64,000 nt of DNA from Thermococcus indicus (GTDB lineage: Archaea; Methanobacteriota_B; Thermococci; Thermococcales; Thermococcaceae), in the NCBI RefSeq assembly GCF_006274605.1, contig NZ_CP040846.1:806001-870000 (forward strand). The letters run 5' to 3'. Made by a program: the position numbers and the translations under genes. The notes beneath the pieces were generated by a model, which did not search any database, had not been told where the DNA came from, and worked only from the letters and a program-made list of their open reading frames with translations. This document shows, piece by piece, positions 7,982 to 16,819 of this stretch. Each line of letters opens with the position of its first letter. Position 1 is the first letter of the stretch.

Positions 7982-10024
7982 TCAGAGCTCAACTATCTCA
8001 GAGCTCTCTCCCTCTTCCCCGCCCTCTTTCTTCGGCAGTCCTCCAGGGCGCCTCTGTTTCTTCCGCTCAAGCTTCTCCTTGAGCTTCTCTGCCTCGTCCC
8101 AGTACTTGTAGGCTACCCCCGCGAGTATGACGGTCAGCAGGATGAACACTATCGCCGCGGGCTTCCACGGGTTGCTTTCCGGCGAGAGGTATTCTGCGGA
8201 GATGCCCGCAAGCTCCTCCGCCAGCGGCTTGGGATCGTCCATCTTGGCGAGGGTCTGGTTGACGTAGGAGGGAAGCTCCTCGGCGGTCGGCCATACCTTA
8301 ACCTCTTCCGTTATTATCCTCGGGGGGATGCTGTTGATCGTGACGAGGTTGCCGAGGGCAAGCCTGTGCTCCCCGCCGAGCGGATCGAGGTACACAAGGG
8401 TGGCCCTGATGTTGGTGAGGTTCTCCTTGAGCACCGTGAGGTCGAGCTGGAGGGTCTTGGTCTCGCCGGCCCTTATGGTGCCGATATCAACCAGAGCCTG
8501 GCCATCAACGCTCGACGGGAGGTCAAGGAGCAGGGTGGCGTTCTTGACGAACTCGTAGTCGGGGTTGCCGTCGGAGGCGCGGAGGGTGAACTTGAGGCTG
8601 ACCTTGTCCCCGACCTTGGCGGCAACGTAGTTGCTCCAGGTGCCGTTGTATGCCAGGGCATTGACGTCTATGGAGGGGATGTTGTAAACCTTAATGCCCG
8701 TGAGCGGCGCGGAATAGATTACCCTCTTCTTGCCCGTCTCGAGGCTCTTGTCGTCGTAGAAGGTAACGACGGCCTTTCCGATGTCGAATTCACCGACCTT
8801 CGTGGGCTTGAGGACGTAGATGAGGGCGGGCATGTTTGTAAAGGCGGGGAATGTCTTGAAGGTCCACGACTTGGCCAGGCTCACGAGTTCGAAATCGTCG
8901 GGTAATGGAGCGGCTATGGCAACGTCGTAGGCGTCGCCCTTCCCCCTGTTCTCCACGGAGATAACGACAACCAGGTTGTTGTCCAGCATTATCTCCTTAG
9001 GCACAGCATCGATATTCGCCACTATGTCGGCGGCGCGGAGTATCGGCGTCACCTGTGCACCATCCGGCGCGTACACAAGTACCGTGGAGCGGTTATACTG
9101 TGGCTCCGTCTTCTGAATGGAGAGCTTCAGGGGAGTGTCGGGTATTGCCTTCACCTCTCCGATGTTTACGAAGTAGGTACCGACCTTCGTTGACTTCCTG
9201 TAGACCTCAAGGCTGGCTTTCGTGGAGACAACCGAGATAAGCTTCACGTAGTAGGTGGTGTCATCCACTTTCACGGGCAGCTTCTCCCCCGTGTACATCA
9301 GGCCGTTGTACACGAGGAGGGTTTCATTCTGGGAAGGCGTTCCACTTCCACCCTCGTCGGACTTCACGATATTGAAATCCACCGCGGCAACCTTGGGAAG
9401 GTAAACCTCGAAGGTGGCACTGTCCGAGGAGGTGTCAGTGACTTTGAGGTACAGGTAGTCTTTGTATCTGTACTTGTCGTTGAGTTTGTATGCAACGCCC
9501 TTACCGCTTCCTTTGGATATCTTAACGGTTGTCGGGGTGGATGAATAAGGGAAGTACACGTTGAAGGTGGCGTAGTCACTCGTTGCACTGATGAGCTTTA
9601 CCTTGATGCCCGGAAAGTTCGAGGGCAGTCTGTAGTATTTCCCCTCGTCCAGGGTCACGGTATCGATTGCTTTGAGCGGAGACATTATGTCGAGGTACAC
9701 GACGGGCTTGTTTTTGATTCTCCAGATGACAACGCTGAGCGCAAACACCGGGTTTGTAGCGGATGGATAGTACACGGTTTTACCCTCTTCAATATACACA
9801 TCGGAGGATCCCTTGCCCGCTGAAATTGAGATTCTAGCGGTGGTGAAGTCAGGACTGACATCCGTGAACGTGAATGAATACGGTCCGAGAACGGCTTTGT
9901 CCCCCAGTCCAAGTTCTACGGAAGAGATTTTGGCATACAGAACATCCTCTGCAACCGCAGACGTTACATTCAGACCCGCAAAGAGGAATAACCCTACCAA
10001 GATTAAAGCCGCTATCCTTTTCAT
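7982..10024 (-). CDS. Secreted, membrane-anchored beta-rich surface protein
   Basis: The 680-residue protein starts with a signal peptide (MKRIAALILVGLFLFAGLN, cleavage near VAEDV). It ends with a membrane segment (about 621-640, AAIVFILLTVILAGVAY) and a 40-residue charged cytosolic tail (KLKEKLERKKQRR...). Between them are repeated beta-domains. NLVVVISVENRGKGDAYDV and later strands resemble CARDB/DUF11 Ig-like domains, and several earlier units share an AKISSVELG-like or DYATFNVYFP-like strand pattern. It is exported and anchored by its C-terminus. The function is unknown. The start at 10024 follows GGAGGCACGGAG. Confidence 0.8.
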   Translation of the reverse strand: MKRIAALILVGLFLFAGLNVTSAVAEDVLYAKISSVELGLGDKAVLGPYSFTFTDVSPDFTTARISISAGKGSSDVYIEEGKTVYYPSATNPVFALSVVIWRIKNKPVVYLDIMSPLKAIDTVTLDEGKYYRLPSNFPGIKVKLISATSDYATFNVYFPYSSTPTTVKISKGSGKGVAYKLNDKYRYKDYLYLKVTDTSSDSATFEVYLPKVAAVDFNIVKSDEGGSGTPSQNETLLVYNGLMYTGEKLPVKVDDTTYYVKLISVVSTKASLEVYRKSTKVGTYFVNIGEVKAIPDTPLKLSIQKTEPQYNRSTVLVYAPDGAQVTPILRAADIVANIDAVPKEIMLDNNLVVVISVENRGKGDAYDVAIAAPLPDDFELVSLAKSWTFKTFPAFTNMPALIYVLKPTKVGEFDIGKAVVTFYDDKSLETGKKRVIYSAPLTGIKVYNIPSIDVNALAYNGTWSNYVAAKVGDKVSLKFTLRASDGNPDYEFVKNATLLLDLPSSVDGQALVDIGTIRAGETKTLQLDLTVLKENLTNIRATLVYLDPLGGEHRLALGNLVTINSIPPRIITEEVKVWPTAEELPSYVNQTLAKMDDPKPLAEELAGISAEYLSPESNPWKPAAIVFILLTVILAGVAYKYWDEAEKLKEKLERKKQRRPGGLPKKEGGEEGESSEIVEL

Positions 10025-10079
10025 CTCCGTGCCTCCTGTTGTTGGACTAACTAAAAAATGGATGGAAAGTATAAAGACC

Positions 10080-11396
10080 TTACGGCATAAGCCTTCTTCT
10101 GTCCCTGGGGAACAGTATGACCTCACGGATGTTACCGAGGTCGAGCATCTGCTTTATCAGCCTCTCGGCTCCGAGCCCGAACCCACCGTGGGGCGGCATT
10201 CCGTAGCGGAAGGCCTTGAGGTAGAACTCGAAGCTCTCCGGGTTGAGGCCTTTCTCCTTTATCTGTTCGACGAGGACGTCGTAGCGGTGCTCCCTCTGAC
10301 CGCCGGAGGTTATCTCAACGCCGCGGTACTCGAGGTCGAAGGCCCTGCAGACTTCCGGCCTGTCGTCGTACTTCATTATGTAGAACGGCTTCGCCTCGCT
10401 GGGGTACCTGTACAGGAAGTACAGCGGTGTCTCCTCGTTCTCCATCATGTACTTTCCAAGGAGCCTCTCGCCCTCTGTGTCTATGTCCTCGCCCCACTCT
10501 ATAGTTTTGCCGAGGTCAGCAAGTATCTCAAGGGCCCTGTCATAGGTAACGCGCGGGAACGGCAGTTTTGGCTCCTCGAGCTCGGAGTTGAGAATCTCAA
10601 GCTCCCGCGCGTTGTGCTCGCGGACGTAGTTGATCGTGTGGGCGACGAGTCTCTCGAGGAGCTCCATTACCTCCTCCTCGTTCTCTATGAAGGCCATCTC
10701 ACTGTCGATGCTCCACGCCTCGTTGAGATGTCTGGTCGTGTTGTGTTCCTCCGCGCGGAATATGGGGGCGATTTCGTAAACCCTGTCGAGGCCGCTCGCC
10801 ATCATTATCTGCTTGTAGAGCTGGGGACTCTGGGCGAGGAAAGCGTCCTTCTCGAAGTACTTCATTGGGAAGAGCTCGGTTCCGCCCTCCGTGGCGGTGG
10901 CGATGATCTTGGGGGTGTGAACCTCGATGAAGCCGTTCTCATGGTAGAAGTCCCTGACGGCCTTGAAAACGCTGGACCTGATTTTGAAGATCGCCATTAC
11001 CTCGGGGTTTCTGAGGTCCATGAAGCGGTTGTCCAGCCTGGTGTCCAGCTCGGCCTTTACCTTTCCGGTCGGGTCGAGCGGAAGCGGACTCCCCGCCCTG
11101 CTGAGGATTTCAAGTTTCTCCGGGAGGATTTCGAAGCCGAGCTTGGCCTTCGGCGTGAAGTTCACCGTTCCCTCGACCGCAACAACGTCCTCCGCGTTGA
11201 GCTTCGGGATAAGCTTGAACAGCTCCGGGTCAACCTTCTTCTTGGGGGCGGTTACCTGAACTATGCCCTCCCTGTCCCTTATCCAGAGGAACTTTATGCC
11301 CCCGAGGTCCTTGACCTCCCAGACCCAGCCGGCCACCCTGATGCGCTGGCCGTTGAGTTCCTCCGTAATCTGGCTCGAGTAGTGCGTCCGGTACAT
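10080..11396 (-). CDS. aspS: Aspartyl-tRNA synthetase, archaeal type
   Basis: This 438-residue class II synthetase has an N-terminal OB fold (residues 1 to about 105, [21 protein letters not shown]). The catalytic domain follows: motif 1 near [17 protein letters not shown], the flipping loop [12 protein letters not shown], motif 2 [14 protein letters not shown], and motif 3 [16 protein letters not shown] near the C-terminus. Length and sequence match the Thermococcus enzyme. I chose ATG 11396 (MYRTHYSS); ATG 11402 is 6 bp upstream in frame. A TTTAAAAG box lies about 30 bp upstream. Confidence 0.96.
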   Translation of the reverse strand: MYRTHYSSQITEELNGQRIRVAGWVWEVKDLGGIKFLWIRDREGIVQVTAPKKKVDPELFKLIPKLNAEDVVAVEGTVNFTPKAKLGFEILPEKLEILSRAGSPLPLDPTGKVKAELDTRLDNRFMDLRNPEVMAIFKIRSSVFKAVRDFYHENGFIEVHTPKIIATATEGGTELFPMKYFEKDAFLAQSPQLYKQIMMASGLDRVYEIAPIFRAEEHNTTRHLNEAWSIDSEMAFIENEEEVMELLERLVAHTINYVREHNARELEILNSELEEPKLPFPRVTYDRALEILADLGKTIEWGEDIDTEGERLLGKYMMENEETPLYFLYRYPSEAKPFYIMKYDDRPEVCRAFDLEYRGVEITSGGQREHRYDVLVEQIKEKGLNPESFEFYLKAFRYGMPPHGGFGLGAERLIKQMLDLGNIREVILFPRDRRRLMP

Positions 11397-11495
11397 GGTC
11401 ATCCCCAGAAGGAGTAGGGGCGAGCTTTTAAAGGTATTCGATCTGGAGGCGATACGAGAAACAGAAGTATTTTAACGACAACTATCCCCAACACA

Positions 11496-12749
11496 CTACC
11501 CCGAACGACTCCTAACGAGCTCCCTGAGGCTGCCGAAAACATCGGGCTCGAACTCCCACGATTTTAGTTTCATCTCCGTGAGTCTACCGTTGGGAACTGC
11601 CTTAAAGCAGGCCCTGCCGTTCGAGTAGGCCTCGAAGACCGTGCATTGGCTTTCTCCCATCCCCGGATCCCAGCCAACGGCTCCGGGAGGCTTTCCTTCC
11701 GGACTGATTGATGCGATGAGGCCCTTCTCCCATGAGAGTTTGCCCCCCGCAAGCACGTTTCCATTGGCCAGAACTGCCTCCAGCTCGCTCCACCGTTTCA
11801 GTCGCAACCTTCCCTCCCACTGAGGTTTTCCTCCAGAGCTGAGCCCGACCAGCGTAAAGTCCCCCATGCCGAGAACCAAATCACCATCGGGGCTTACCGA
11901 GATGTCTTTAACCTCTTTGCCCGGAAATCTGAGACCCCACCGCGGTTCTCCCTCCCGGTTCAGGCGGAGAGCCCACGCATCGTAGCGGGATTTCATGGGG
12001 TCGTAGGTTTTTCCGACCACTACTGGGTCACCCCCGCGGGTCAGTGCAATCCCAACGGCCTTTTCCAAGCTTTCCGTCCCGTAGGTTTTCTCCATTATAA
12101 CGTCACCGTCCTCATCCAACCAGAGTAGCCACGCGTTTGAGGCGTCTTTACTGAAGCTGTACGTATAACCGGCCACAACAATTCGACCACTCCCATCAAT
12201 TACAACGGACTCAGCCCCATCCCACAGTTTGCCGCCGTAGGTTCCCCACCATACAAAGTTCCCATCCCCCTCGAGCCTTAGAACCAGGGCGTCACTGACT
12301 CCCGCGCCGAAGCTCCTCGTTTCGCCGACAACGACCGTCCCGCCGTCTTGGGTCACGGCGAGGGCACTGAACGTGTCGGATATTCCTTCATAAAACTTCC
12401 TCGCCCATATAAGGTTTCCGTCACCGTCAAACTTGAATACGACTCCTGCATGGCCGGAGAGTCCCCTTTGCTCCATCCACCCGCAGGAGATTATCTCCCA
12501 GTCATCAGCGGCCTTAACGTCCGTTATCTCCAGCCTGCTTCCTGTGTGAACCACCCGGAACCACTTAACATCTCCACTCCGATCAAGCCTCGCCACGAAA
12601 CCTCCGCTAAGGGTTGCCCTGTATGAACCGTAATTATCCCGAATGAGGACATCCCTTTCCGCGACTCCCGCCGCCACTATGTCCCCTCTGGGTGTGACCG
12701 TGAGCGAGGTAACCTTTCCGGGCCAGTAAACCCTCACCCACTCAATCAT
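11496..12749 (-). CDS. Cytosolic beta-propeller protein
   Basis: The 417-residue protein is made of about eight repeats with the pattern W-(x)n-G-D-I/V-V-V-A-G-(x)n-D-A-(x)-L-x-L-D-x-x-G-x-x-x-W, for example SVVIDGSGRIVVAGYTYSF and IALTRGGDPVVVGKTYD. This is an SBBP/Delta-60-like bladed propeller. No signal peptide or anchor is present. It starts 8 bp inside the end of the upstream putative immunity gene, so it is probably the last gene of the toxin-immunity transcript. Binding or scaffolding is likely, but no function can be assigned. Confidence 0.7.
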   Translation of the reverse strand: MIEWVRVYWPGKVTSLTVTPRGDIVAAGVAERDVLIRDNYGSYRATLSGGFVARLDRSGDVKWFRVVHTGSRLEITDVKAADDWEIISCGWMEQRGLSGHAGVVFKFDGDGNLIWARKFYEGISDTFSALAVTQDGGTVVVGETRSFGAGVSDALVLRLEGDGNFVWWGTYGGKLWDGAESVVIDGSGRIVVAGYTYSFSKDASNAWLLWLDEDGDVIMEKTYGTESLEKAVGIALTRGGDPVVVGKTYDPMKSRYDAWALRLNREGEPRWGLRFPGKEVKDISVSPDGDLVLGMGDFTLVGLSSGGKPQWEGRLRLKRWSELEAVLANGNVLAGGKLSWEKGLIASISPEGKPPGAVGWDPGMGESQCTVFEAYSNGRACFKAVPNGRLTEMKLKSWEFEPDVFGSLRELVRSRSG

Positions 12750-13380
12750 CTCGCCCCACCACCCTTGCCCTCAAAGTGAGGTACAGCTCCCACAGGTATT
12801 CCGGATCATAAGGCTCGGGGCAGACCTCCTCGAGCACCGGCGCAACCTCCCTGAGAAACCGCTCCGAGAGCAGGAGAACATCCTCCGCGAACTCCCTGAA
12901 GGGAATCTCAACGGTTCCCTTGTGCATCCCCTGGATTCCCTCGCAGTCGCTCCACTTGAGGAACTCGTTGAAGTAGTGGACCCTCAGTATATCACCGTTA
13001 AGCTCAAAAAAGACCGAAGTAACACCCTGGTCAACGAAGAGTCCCGTCTGGTAGAGCTTCGTGTCCTCGCTCACGTCGAAGCCGAGTTCCCTGGCATCCC
13101 TGCGCGGATATAGCATCTCACCCCTCTCATCAAACTCCGGGTCAAGGAAGGAGATGCAGAGGTCGAGGAGGTCCTGAAACGTGCCGTGGAGGTTCGTCGG
13201 CATCATAACTGGGAGGCAACCCGAAGACTTAAAGATTCCGCCTATGATGAGCCTTCCACCGATGGTCATCAGGGTCGGGAAGGGAGAAGGAAAGCACGTA
13301 TCTTCGTTAGGGTCTATGATGATTTTTATGTGCCTTCCCATGAGGCTCATCTGCTTTAAAGTTCCAACCCACCATGGCAT
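12742..13380 (-). CDS. Putative immunity protein 5, same family as four neighbours
   Basis: The 212-residue protein belongs to a family with five members in this cluster. Shared blocks are an N-terminal strand GRHIKIIID, the central PFPTLMTIGGRLIIGG, a mid block with a YF/VHYFNE strand, GTVEIPFREFAEDVLLLSERFL, and a C-terminal helix with YLWELY. It is cytosolic, with no membrane segment. The closest relative is the neighbour at 13416-14036, and no toxin cassette lies between the two. By position I infer an immunity function. Start ATG 13380 has GGAGGGAG upstream. Confidence 0.6.
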   Translation of the reverse strand: MPWWVGTLKQMSLMGRHIKIIIDPNEDTCFPSPFPTLMTIGGRLIIGGIFKSSGCLPVMMPTNLHGTFQDLLDLCISFLDPEFDERGEMLYPRRDARELGFDVSEDTKLYQTGLFVDQGVTSVFFELNGDILRVHYFNEFLKWSDCEGIQGMHKGTVEIPFREFAEDVLLLSERFLREVAPVLEEVCPEPYDPEYLWELYLTLRARVVGRDD

Positions 13381-13415
13381 GGCGCTCCCTCCAGAGACTG
13401 GCCCGGAGCATCAAC

Positions 13416-14036
13416 TTAACCATTCTCAACCTTCTCGTACAGTTCTTTAACTTCCTGGTAGAGCTCCCAGAGGAAGTTGTAATCCTCCTTTTTCCCTTTG
13501 TGCTTGAAACGAATCTCTTCGATGACCGGAGCGTACTTCTCCAGGTACTCCCTGCTGATTTTCAAAACGTCCTCAATGAACTCTTTAAGGGGCACTTCAA
13601 CAACACCCTTATGCTTACCCTCATATTCAGGACAGTCAGTGAATTCGAGGAGTTCATTGTGGTAGTAAATTCTTGCAAGGTCTTTTGTAGAGCAGAAGTA
13701 GTATAATCCAGCCCCCTCCGAATTAAGAGTTGTTCCGTACACTACAGGCTCGTTCCCCAGCTGGAACTTATCCCACTCGGCGAGTTTTCTCTCAGACTGA
13801 GAGTACTTCTGAATCTTCGGATCTTCTGGCCTCAGCATGTAACTGCTGGCCATCAACAATTCTTGGAAAAACCCATGAACAGCCACGTTTGCCCCGTCAA
13901 GTCCACCTTTCCAGCAGGCTCCTAAGAGTAAGTGCTCATCAACAGTAAAAATCAAAAAGAAGGGAGAGGGAGTGCCAACATACCTCTCAAGGTCTATCTT
14001 CACTGTTAAGTGCTTTCCCTTCAGCGTGACCCACAT
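13416..14036 (-). CDS. Putative immunity protein 4
   Basis: The 206-residue cytosolic protein shares the family layout: MWVTLKGKHLTVKIDLERY at the start, PFFLIFTVDEHLLLG, GLYYFCSTKDLARIYYHNE, KGVVEVPLKEFIEDVLKISREYL, and NFLWELYQEVKELY at the end. It starts 3 bp after the stop of toxin cassette A with GGAGGGTTAAACA before the ATG, so it is the partner of that cassette. Its A+T content is clearly higher than that of nearby housekeeping genes. The role is inferred from layout and similarity only. Confidence 0.62.
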   Translation of the reverse strand: MWVTLKGKHLTVKIDLERYVGTPSPFFLIFTVDEHLLLGACWKGGLDGANVAVHGFFQELLMASSYMLRPEDPKIQKYSQSERKLAEWDKFQLGNEPVVYGTTLNSEGAGLYYFCSTKDLARIYYHNELLEFTDCPEYEGKHKGVVEVPLKEFIEDVLKISREYLEKYAPVIEEIRFKHKGKKEDYNFLWELYQEVKELYEKVENG

Positions 14037-14039
14037 TGT

Positions 14040-14393
14040 TTAACCCTCCCTGACCCATCCACGCTCATACCTGTTAATATACCTGTACGACCACACAGCA
14101 CTACCCTCCTTCGGATAAGCAGTCTTCAGCACGAACTTCCCCTTCTCGAACTTGAACTCCAGCTGGACGACATCGATGCCATCAACGTTCATTCCAAGCT
14201 TCTTAAGGTCCACTGGAATTCCAAATTTCCTGTTTGGTGCCCCATTCTTGAAGAATTGTTTTCTGTATTCTGGATCCTTAAGCGCCTTCTCCAGTACTTC
14301 ATCAAGGAACTCCCTGAGTTCGCGCTCGTCCCTGAAGACCTTGGGGAGCTGGACAATCCTTCCAGTTTTAGGCTCGACAATCCTCTGCCCCAT
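14040..14393 (-). CDS. Displaced toxin C-terminal cassette A (truncated)
   Basis: The 117-residue ORF matches the last third of the full toxin and cassette B. Shared are TTFWPMGQ (its first four residues lie upstream of the ATG), LPKVFRDERELREFLDEVL, NVDGIDVVQLEF, LKTAYPKEGSAVWSY, and a basic W-x-R-x-G end. In the same frame a TGA stop precedes KTTFWPMGQ, just after the stop of the neighbouring immunity gene. The H-x-x-LRHV segment present in the other two toxins is therefore absent. This looks like a non-expressed cassette or remnant held next to its immunity gene. No signal peptide is present. Confidence 0.6.
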   Translation of the reverse strand: MGQRIVEPKTGRIVQLPKVFRDERELREFLDEVLEKALKDPEYRKQFFKNGAPNRKFGIPVDLKKLGMNVDGIDVVQLEFKFEKGKFVLKTAYPKEGSAVWSYRYINRYERGWVREG

Positions 14394-14415
14394 TGGCCAA
14401 AAGGTTGTTTTTCAA

Positions 14416-15011
14416 TTAATGCTCAAAATCCAGCTCTGTTTTAATTTCCTGTATGAGGTTTTCTAAGTATTGCCTAAGCCGAGAAATTTCCTCTGTAAAT
14501 CCGTTATATTGCATGGCTTTAGTCTCCATTTCTATTGGGAAGCATTTTTCAAGGTACTCCTCGCTTATTTTGAGAATATCGGCGACAAAGGGCCCAAACG
14601 GTAGTTCGATGGTGCCCTGAAGGGGGTTCTTCGAAGAAATATACCTAGGAGCTTCATTTATGAAATGAAAACGCAACAATTCTCCCTTTCTTTCAAGATA
14701 ATACGTGTTAAAATCTAGGTCAAGTATTGGTCCGCAGACATAGCTATCAGGCAACAACTTAAAACCATCGTTCTCAGCGTTTTTCCTTTTGTTAAAACAA
14801 CTTTCAGGGTACTTTAGGAGATCTCTCGTACAGAGAAGTAGATCCTGAAAGAGAGCATATAAGTCGCCAAGCCATCCCTCATCGTGGTATCCCCCTACTT
14901 CATGCCCAGCCACCAAAAAAGAATAGGAAAACGGCCGGGAAATGGGCCTGGCTCAAAGGATTCCAAATCTATTTCAACCTCAATGAATTTTCCACGAAGT
15001 CTGCACCTCAT
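14416..15011 (-). pseudogene. Putative immunity protein 3, frameshifted
   Basis: The gene starts at ATG 15011 with GGTGACTTCA upstream, 5 bp after the stop of cassette B. Frame 1 reads MRCRLRGKFIEVEIDLESF and stops at 14895 after 38 codons. The family sequence continues in a second frame from about 14916 (VAGHEVGGYHDEGWLGDLYALF) to 14416, with IELPFGPFVADILKISEEYL. The shift lies in a run of six T on the coding strand (plus strand A6 near 14925); one more T would restore one ORF. It may be a true mutation, slippage-controlled expression, or a sequencing error. Confidence 0.65.
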
Positions 15012-15016
15012 TGAAG

Positions 15017-15427
15017 TCACCCCATGCGTATCCATTTACCAGATTGTTTTTCTCTGTCCCACACGTACCCTAAAACCTTCTTGCCTTTTGAGGGATACGC
15101 TGTAATAAGTTGATAGGCACCCTTAGCTTGGTTGTATGAGAACTGGAACTCTACCGCATCTATCCCGTCTACATGCATCCCCAGCTTATCCAAATTTACC
15201 CTTAGCTTCACAAAGCTCTGTCCCCTAAATTCTGTGTAGTACTCTTCCTTCTGAAGTGCCCTCTTCAACACTTCATCGAGGAACTCTCTGAGCTCATGCT
15301 CGTTCCTGAATACCCTCGGCAGCTGCTTCGCCTGACCGTTCACGACAATCTTCTGACCCATCGGCCAGAAGGTTGTAATCTTGGTTTTTGCACGGCTCTT
15401 AATTACGTCCATCTCGTACCCCCACAC
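15017..15427 (-). CDS. Displaced toxin C-terminal cassette B
   Basis: The GTG-initiated ORF has 136 codons, but similarity to the full toxin extends upstream in the same frame to about 15463. ERSGLLHAFLRHVWGYEMD matches ERYGLIHGWLRHVHGYEMD of the toxin. The frame stays open to the stop of the preceding gene without any ATG or convincing GTG start. Later blocks are TTFWPMGQKIV, LPRVFRNEHELREFLDEVL, GIDAVEFQFSY and LITAYPSKG, ending GKWIRMG. It has no signal peptide or anchor. This is the typical form of an orphan CT cassette that could replace the toxin tip by recombination. Immunity gene 3 follows. Confidence 0.62.
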   Translation of the reverse strand: MWGYEMDVIKSRAKTKITTFWPMGQKIVVNGQAKQLPRVFRNEHELREFLDEVLKRALQKEEYYTEFRGQSFVKLRVNLDKLGMHVDGIDAVEFQFSYNQAKGAYQLITAYPSKGKKVLGYVWDREKQSGKWIRMG

Positions 15428-15506
15428 GTGCCTCAGGAAGGCGTGGAGCAGTCCGCTTCTCTCGGGTTCAGTTACCTTTTTGTCATTTCTTTTTAGTTCA
15501 ACCGGT

Positions 15507-16136
15507 TCAATGTTTTCTGCTTAAGATTTCTTTGAGATACTGCACGTCCTTCTCCAATCCAAGCAATTCCCCTTTGGTTATGATAAAAGGCCATTCACAT
15601 CCGTTCTTTTCCAACTGCTTATTTATGCGCTCCAAATTTTCCATTAGGAACTTTAGAAACTCTCTGGACAGGCTAAGAACATCAAGAACAAAATCTTTAG
15701 TTGGTATCTCCAGTGGACCATGGTTACGGTTTCCACATTTGAAGTGAAGCATTAAATGATTTTTTACTGGCCTGAAGGAAAAGACGCAGTCTTGGAGCAT
15801 TAAGCTGGTCGAGTATATCTTTCTCTTCCCAGCAACGGCGTCTTCTATTGGAATTTCATCCGCTTTATAACAGCCCGCCTCAACAGCCATGTCCCTCCAG
15901 AAGAGGAAAGAATCTCCTTCGGCCTCTTCACATTTCCCTTCCCCAAGGAGGCAGATACTCAGCCTGACAAGGTCTCTAACCAGCCCAAACAAATCCCCAA
16001 AAACCCCTCCCTGTTGAGGGGTAACCAAGACATCTCCGATTTTTAGTGAAACCTTGAATGGGTACCTGCAACTTGCCCGGGTTTCAGGCAGATGTGCAAC
16101 AATTTCAAAGAACCTCCCCCTTAGTTTCAGCTCCAT
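15507..16136 (-). CDS. Putative immunity protein 2
   Basis: The 209-residue cytosolic protein is of the same family: MELKLRGRFFEIVAHLPETR, PFKVSLKIGDVLVTP, GDLFGLVRDLVRL, VFSFRPVKNHLMLHFK, GPLEIPTKDFVLDVLSLSREFL and a C-terminal helical part. It starts inside the end of immunity gene 1 (32-bp overlap) with GGGGGGAGATT before the ATG, so the two are probably cotranslated. No toxin module lies between genes 1 and 2. Either both protect against the full toxin or gene 2 belongs to a lost cassette. Confidence 0.58.
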   Translation of the reverse strand: MELKLRGRFFEIVAHLPETRASCRYPFKVSLKIGDVLVTPQQGGVFGDLFGLVRDLVRLSICLLGEGKCEEAEGDSFLFWRDMAVEAGCYKADEIPIEDAVAGKRKIYSTSLMLQDCVFSFRPVKNHLMLHFKCGNRNHGPLEIPTKDFVLDVLSLSREFLKFLMENLERINKQLEKNGCEWPFIITKGELLGLEKDVQYLKEILSRKH

Positions 16137-16809
16137 AATCTCCCCCCAAATTTGTCTTTTCCGAGTAGATGGATTTTAGAGTCGTGAGGAGACTTTTGTA
16201 TCCGGCTAGTTCTTTTTCTGTGATAACCCACTCCTCGCATCCAGACGATATCAGGAACTTTTTTATGTCTTCCATGTTTGAAAGTAAGTAGTTCCGGAAG
16301 TTCTCTGCCATATTTATTACGTCCTCAGCAAATTCCATAAATGGAAGTCGGAGAACCTTCTCAACTGGAACAATGACTTCAATGTCCCCATCTGTCCAGT
16401 GTTCATTTATCTTATAATACACAACGAGGGTTCTGTTTTCAAGAGCAAACAAATAATAATTGCGACCGATTCTTGCACAGTAAGTTATATCGGGGATTTT
16501 CCTATGTCCGGAGAGGAACTGCCCACATTCCATACCTGATGGAGGGTTGAGACATTTTGCACAGTATGGACGAAGGGACATCCGAGGATTTAACAGACAG
16601 AGGGTAGCCTGCATAAGCTCGGTAACTATCTCAATACCGCATTCATCGGGTTCTAAGTGGTTCCCAATAACCTCGCCAAACAATGGTTCGCCATCAACCG
16701 TAACAACTGAAAAAAAGCCAAAGAAGCACTCGGGCAAGAGCCCGAGGGGAGGTGGTCCGACTTCCACCTTCAGGTGCTTTCCAGCAAATCTGAACTCCGG
16801 GAAGGACAT
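16105..16809 (-). CDS. Putative immunity protein 1, cognate of the full toxin
   Basis: The 234-residue protein starts at ATG 16809, 10 bp after the toxin stop, with GAGGTGATCTCA as ribosome binding site. A longer in-frame ORF to 16911 overlaps the toxin and is not likely used. Family blocks are FRFAGKHLKVEVG, FGFFSVVTVDGEPLFG, NYYLFALENRTLVVYY and LPFMEFAEDVINMAENFRNYL. A short Cys-containing insert (PYCAKCLNPPSGMEC) is unique to this copy and might bind a metal. Its place directly behind the toxin makes it the best candidate for the cognate antidote. Confidence 0.65.
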   Translation of the reverse strand: MSFPEFRFAGKHLKVEVGPPPLGLLPECFFGFFSVVTVDGEPLFGEVIGNHLEPDECGIEIVTELMQATLCLLNPRMSLRPYCAKCLNPPSGMECGQFLSGHRKIPDITYCARIGRNYYLFALENRTLVVYYKINEHWTDGDIEVIVPVEKVLRLPFMEFAEDVINMAENFRNYLLSNMEDIKKFLISSGCEEWVITEKELAGYKSLLTTLKSIYSEKTNLGGDYGAETKGEVL

Positions 16810-16819
16810 TGAGATCACC

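Noticed and set aside
7577-8905. Plus-strand ORF of 442 codons
   Set aside because: Antisense to pth2 and to the surface protein with signal peptide and C-terminal anchor.
9813-11417. Long plus-strand ORF (534 codons) opposite aspS and the surface gene
   Set aside because: The minus strand encodes AspRS with all class II motifs; the plus frame has no recognisable domain.
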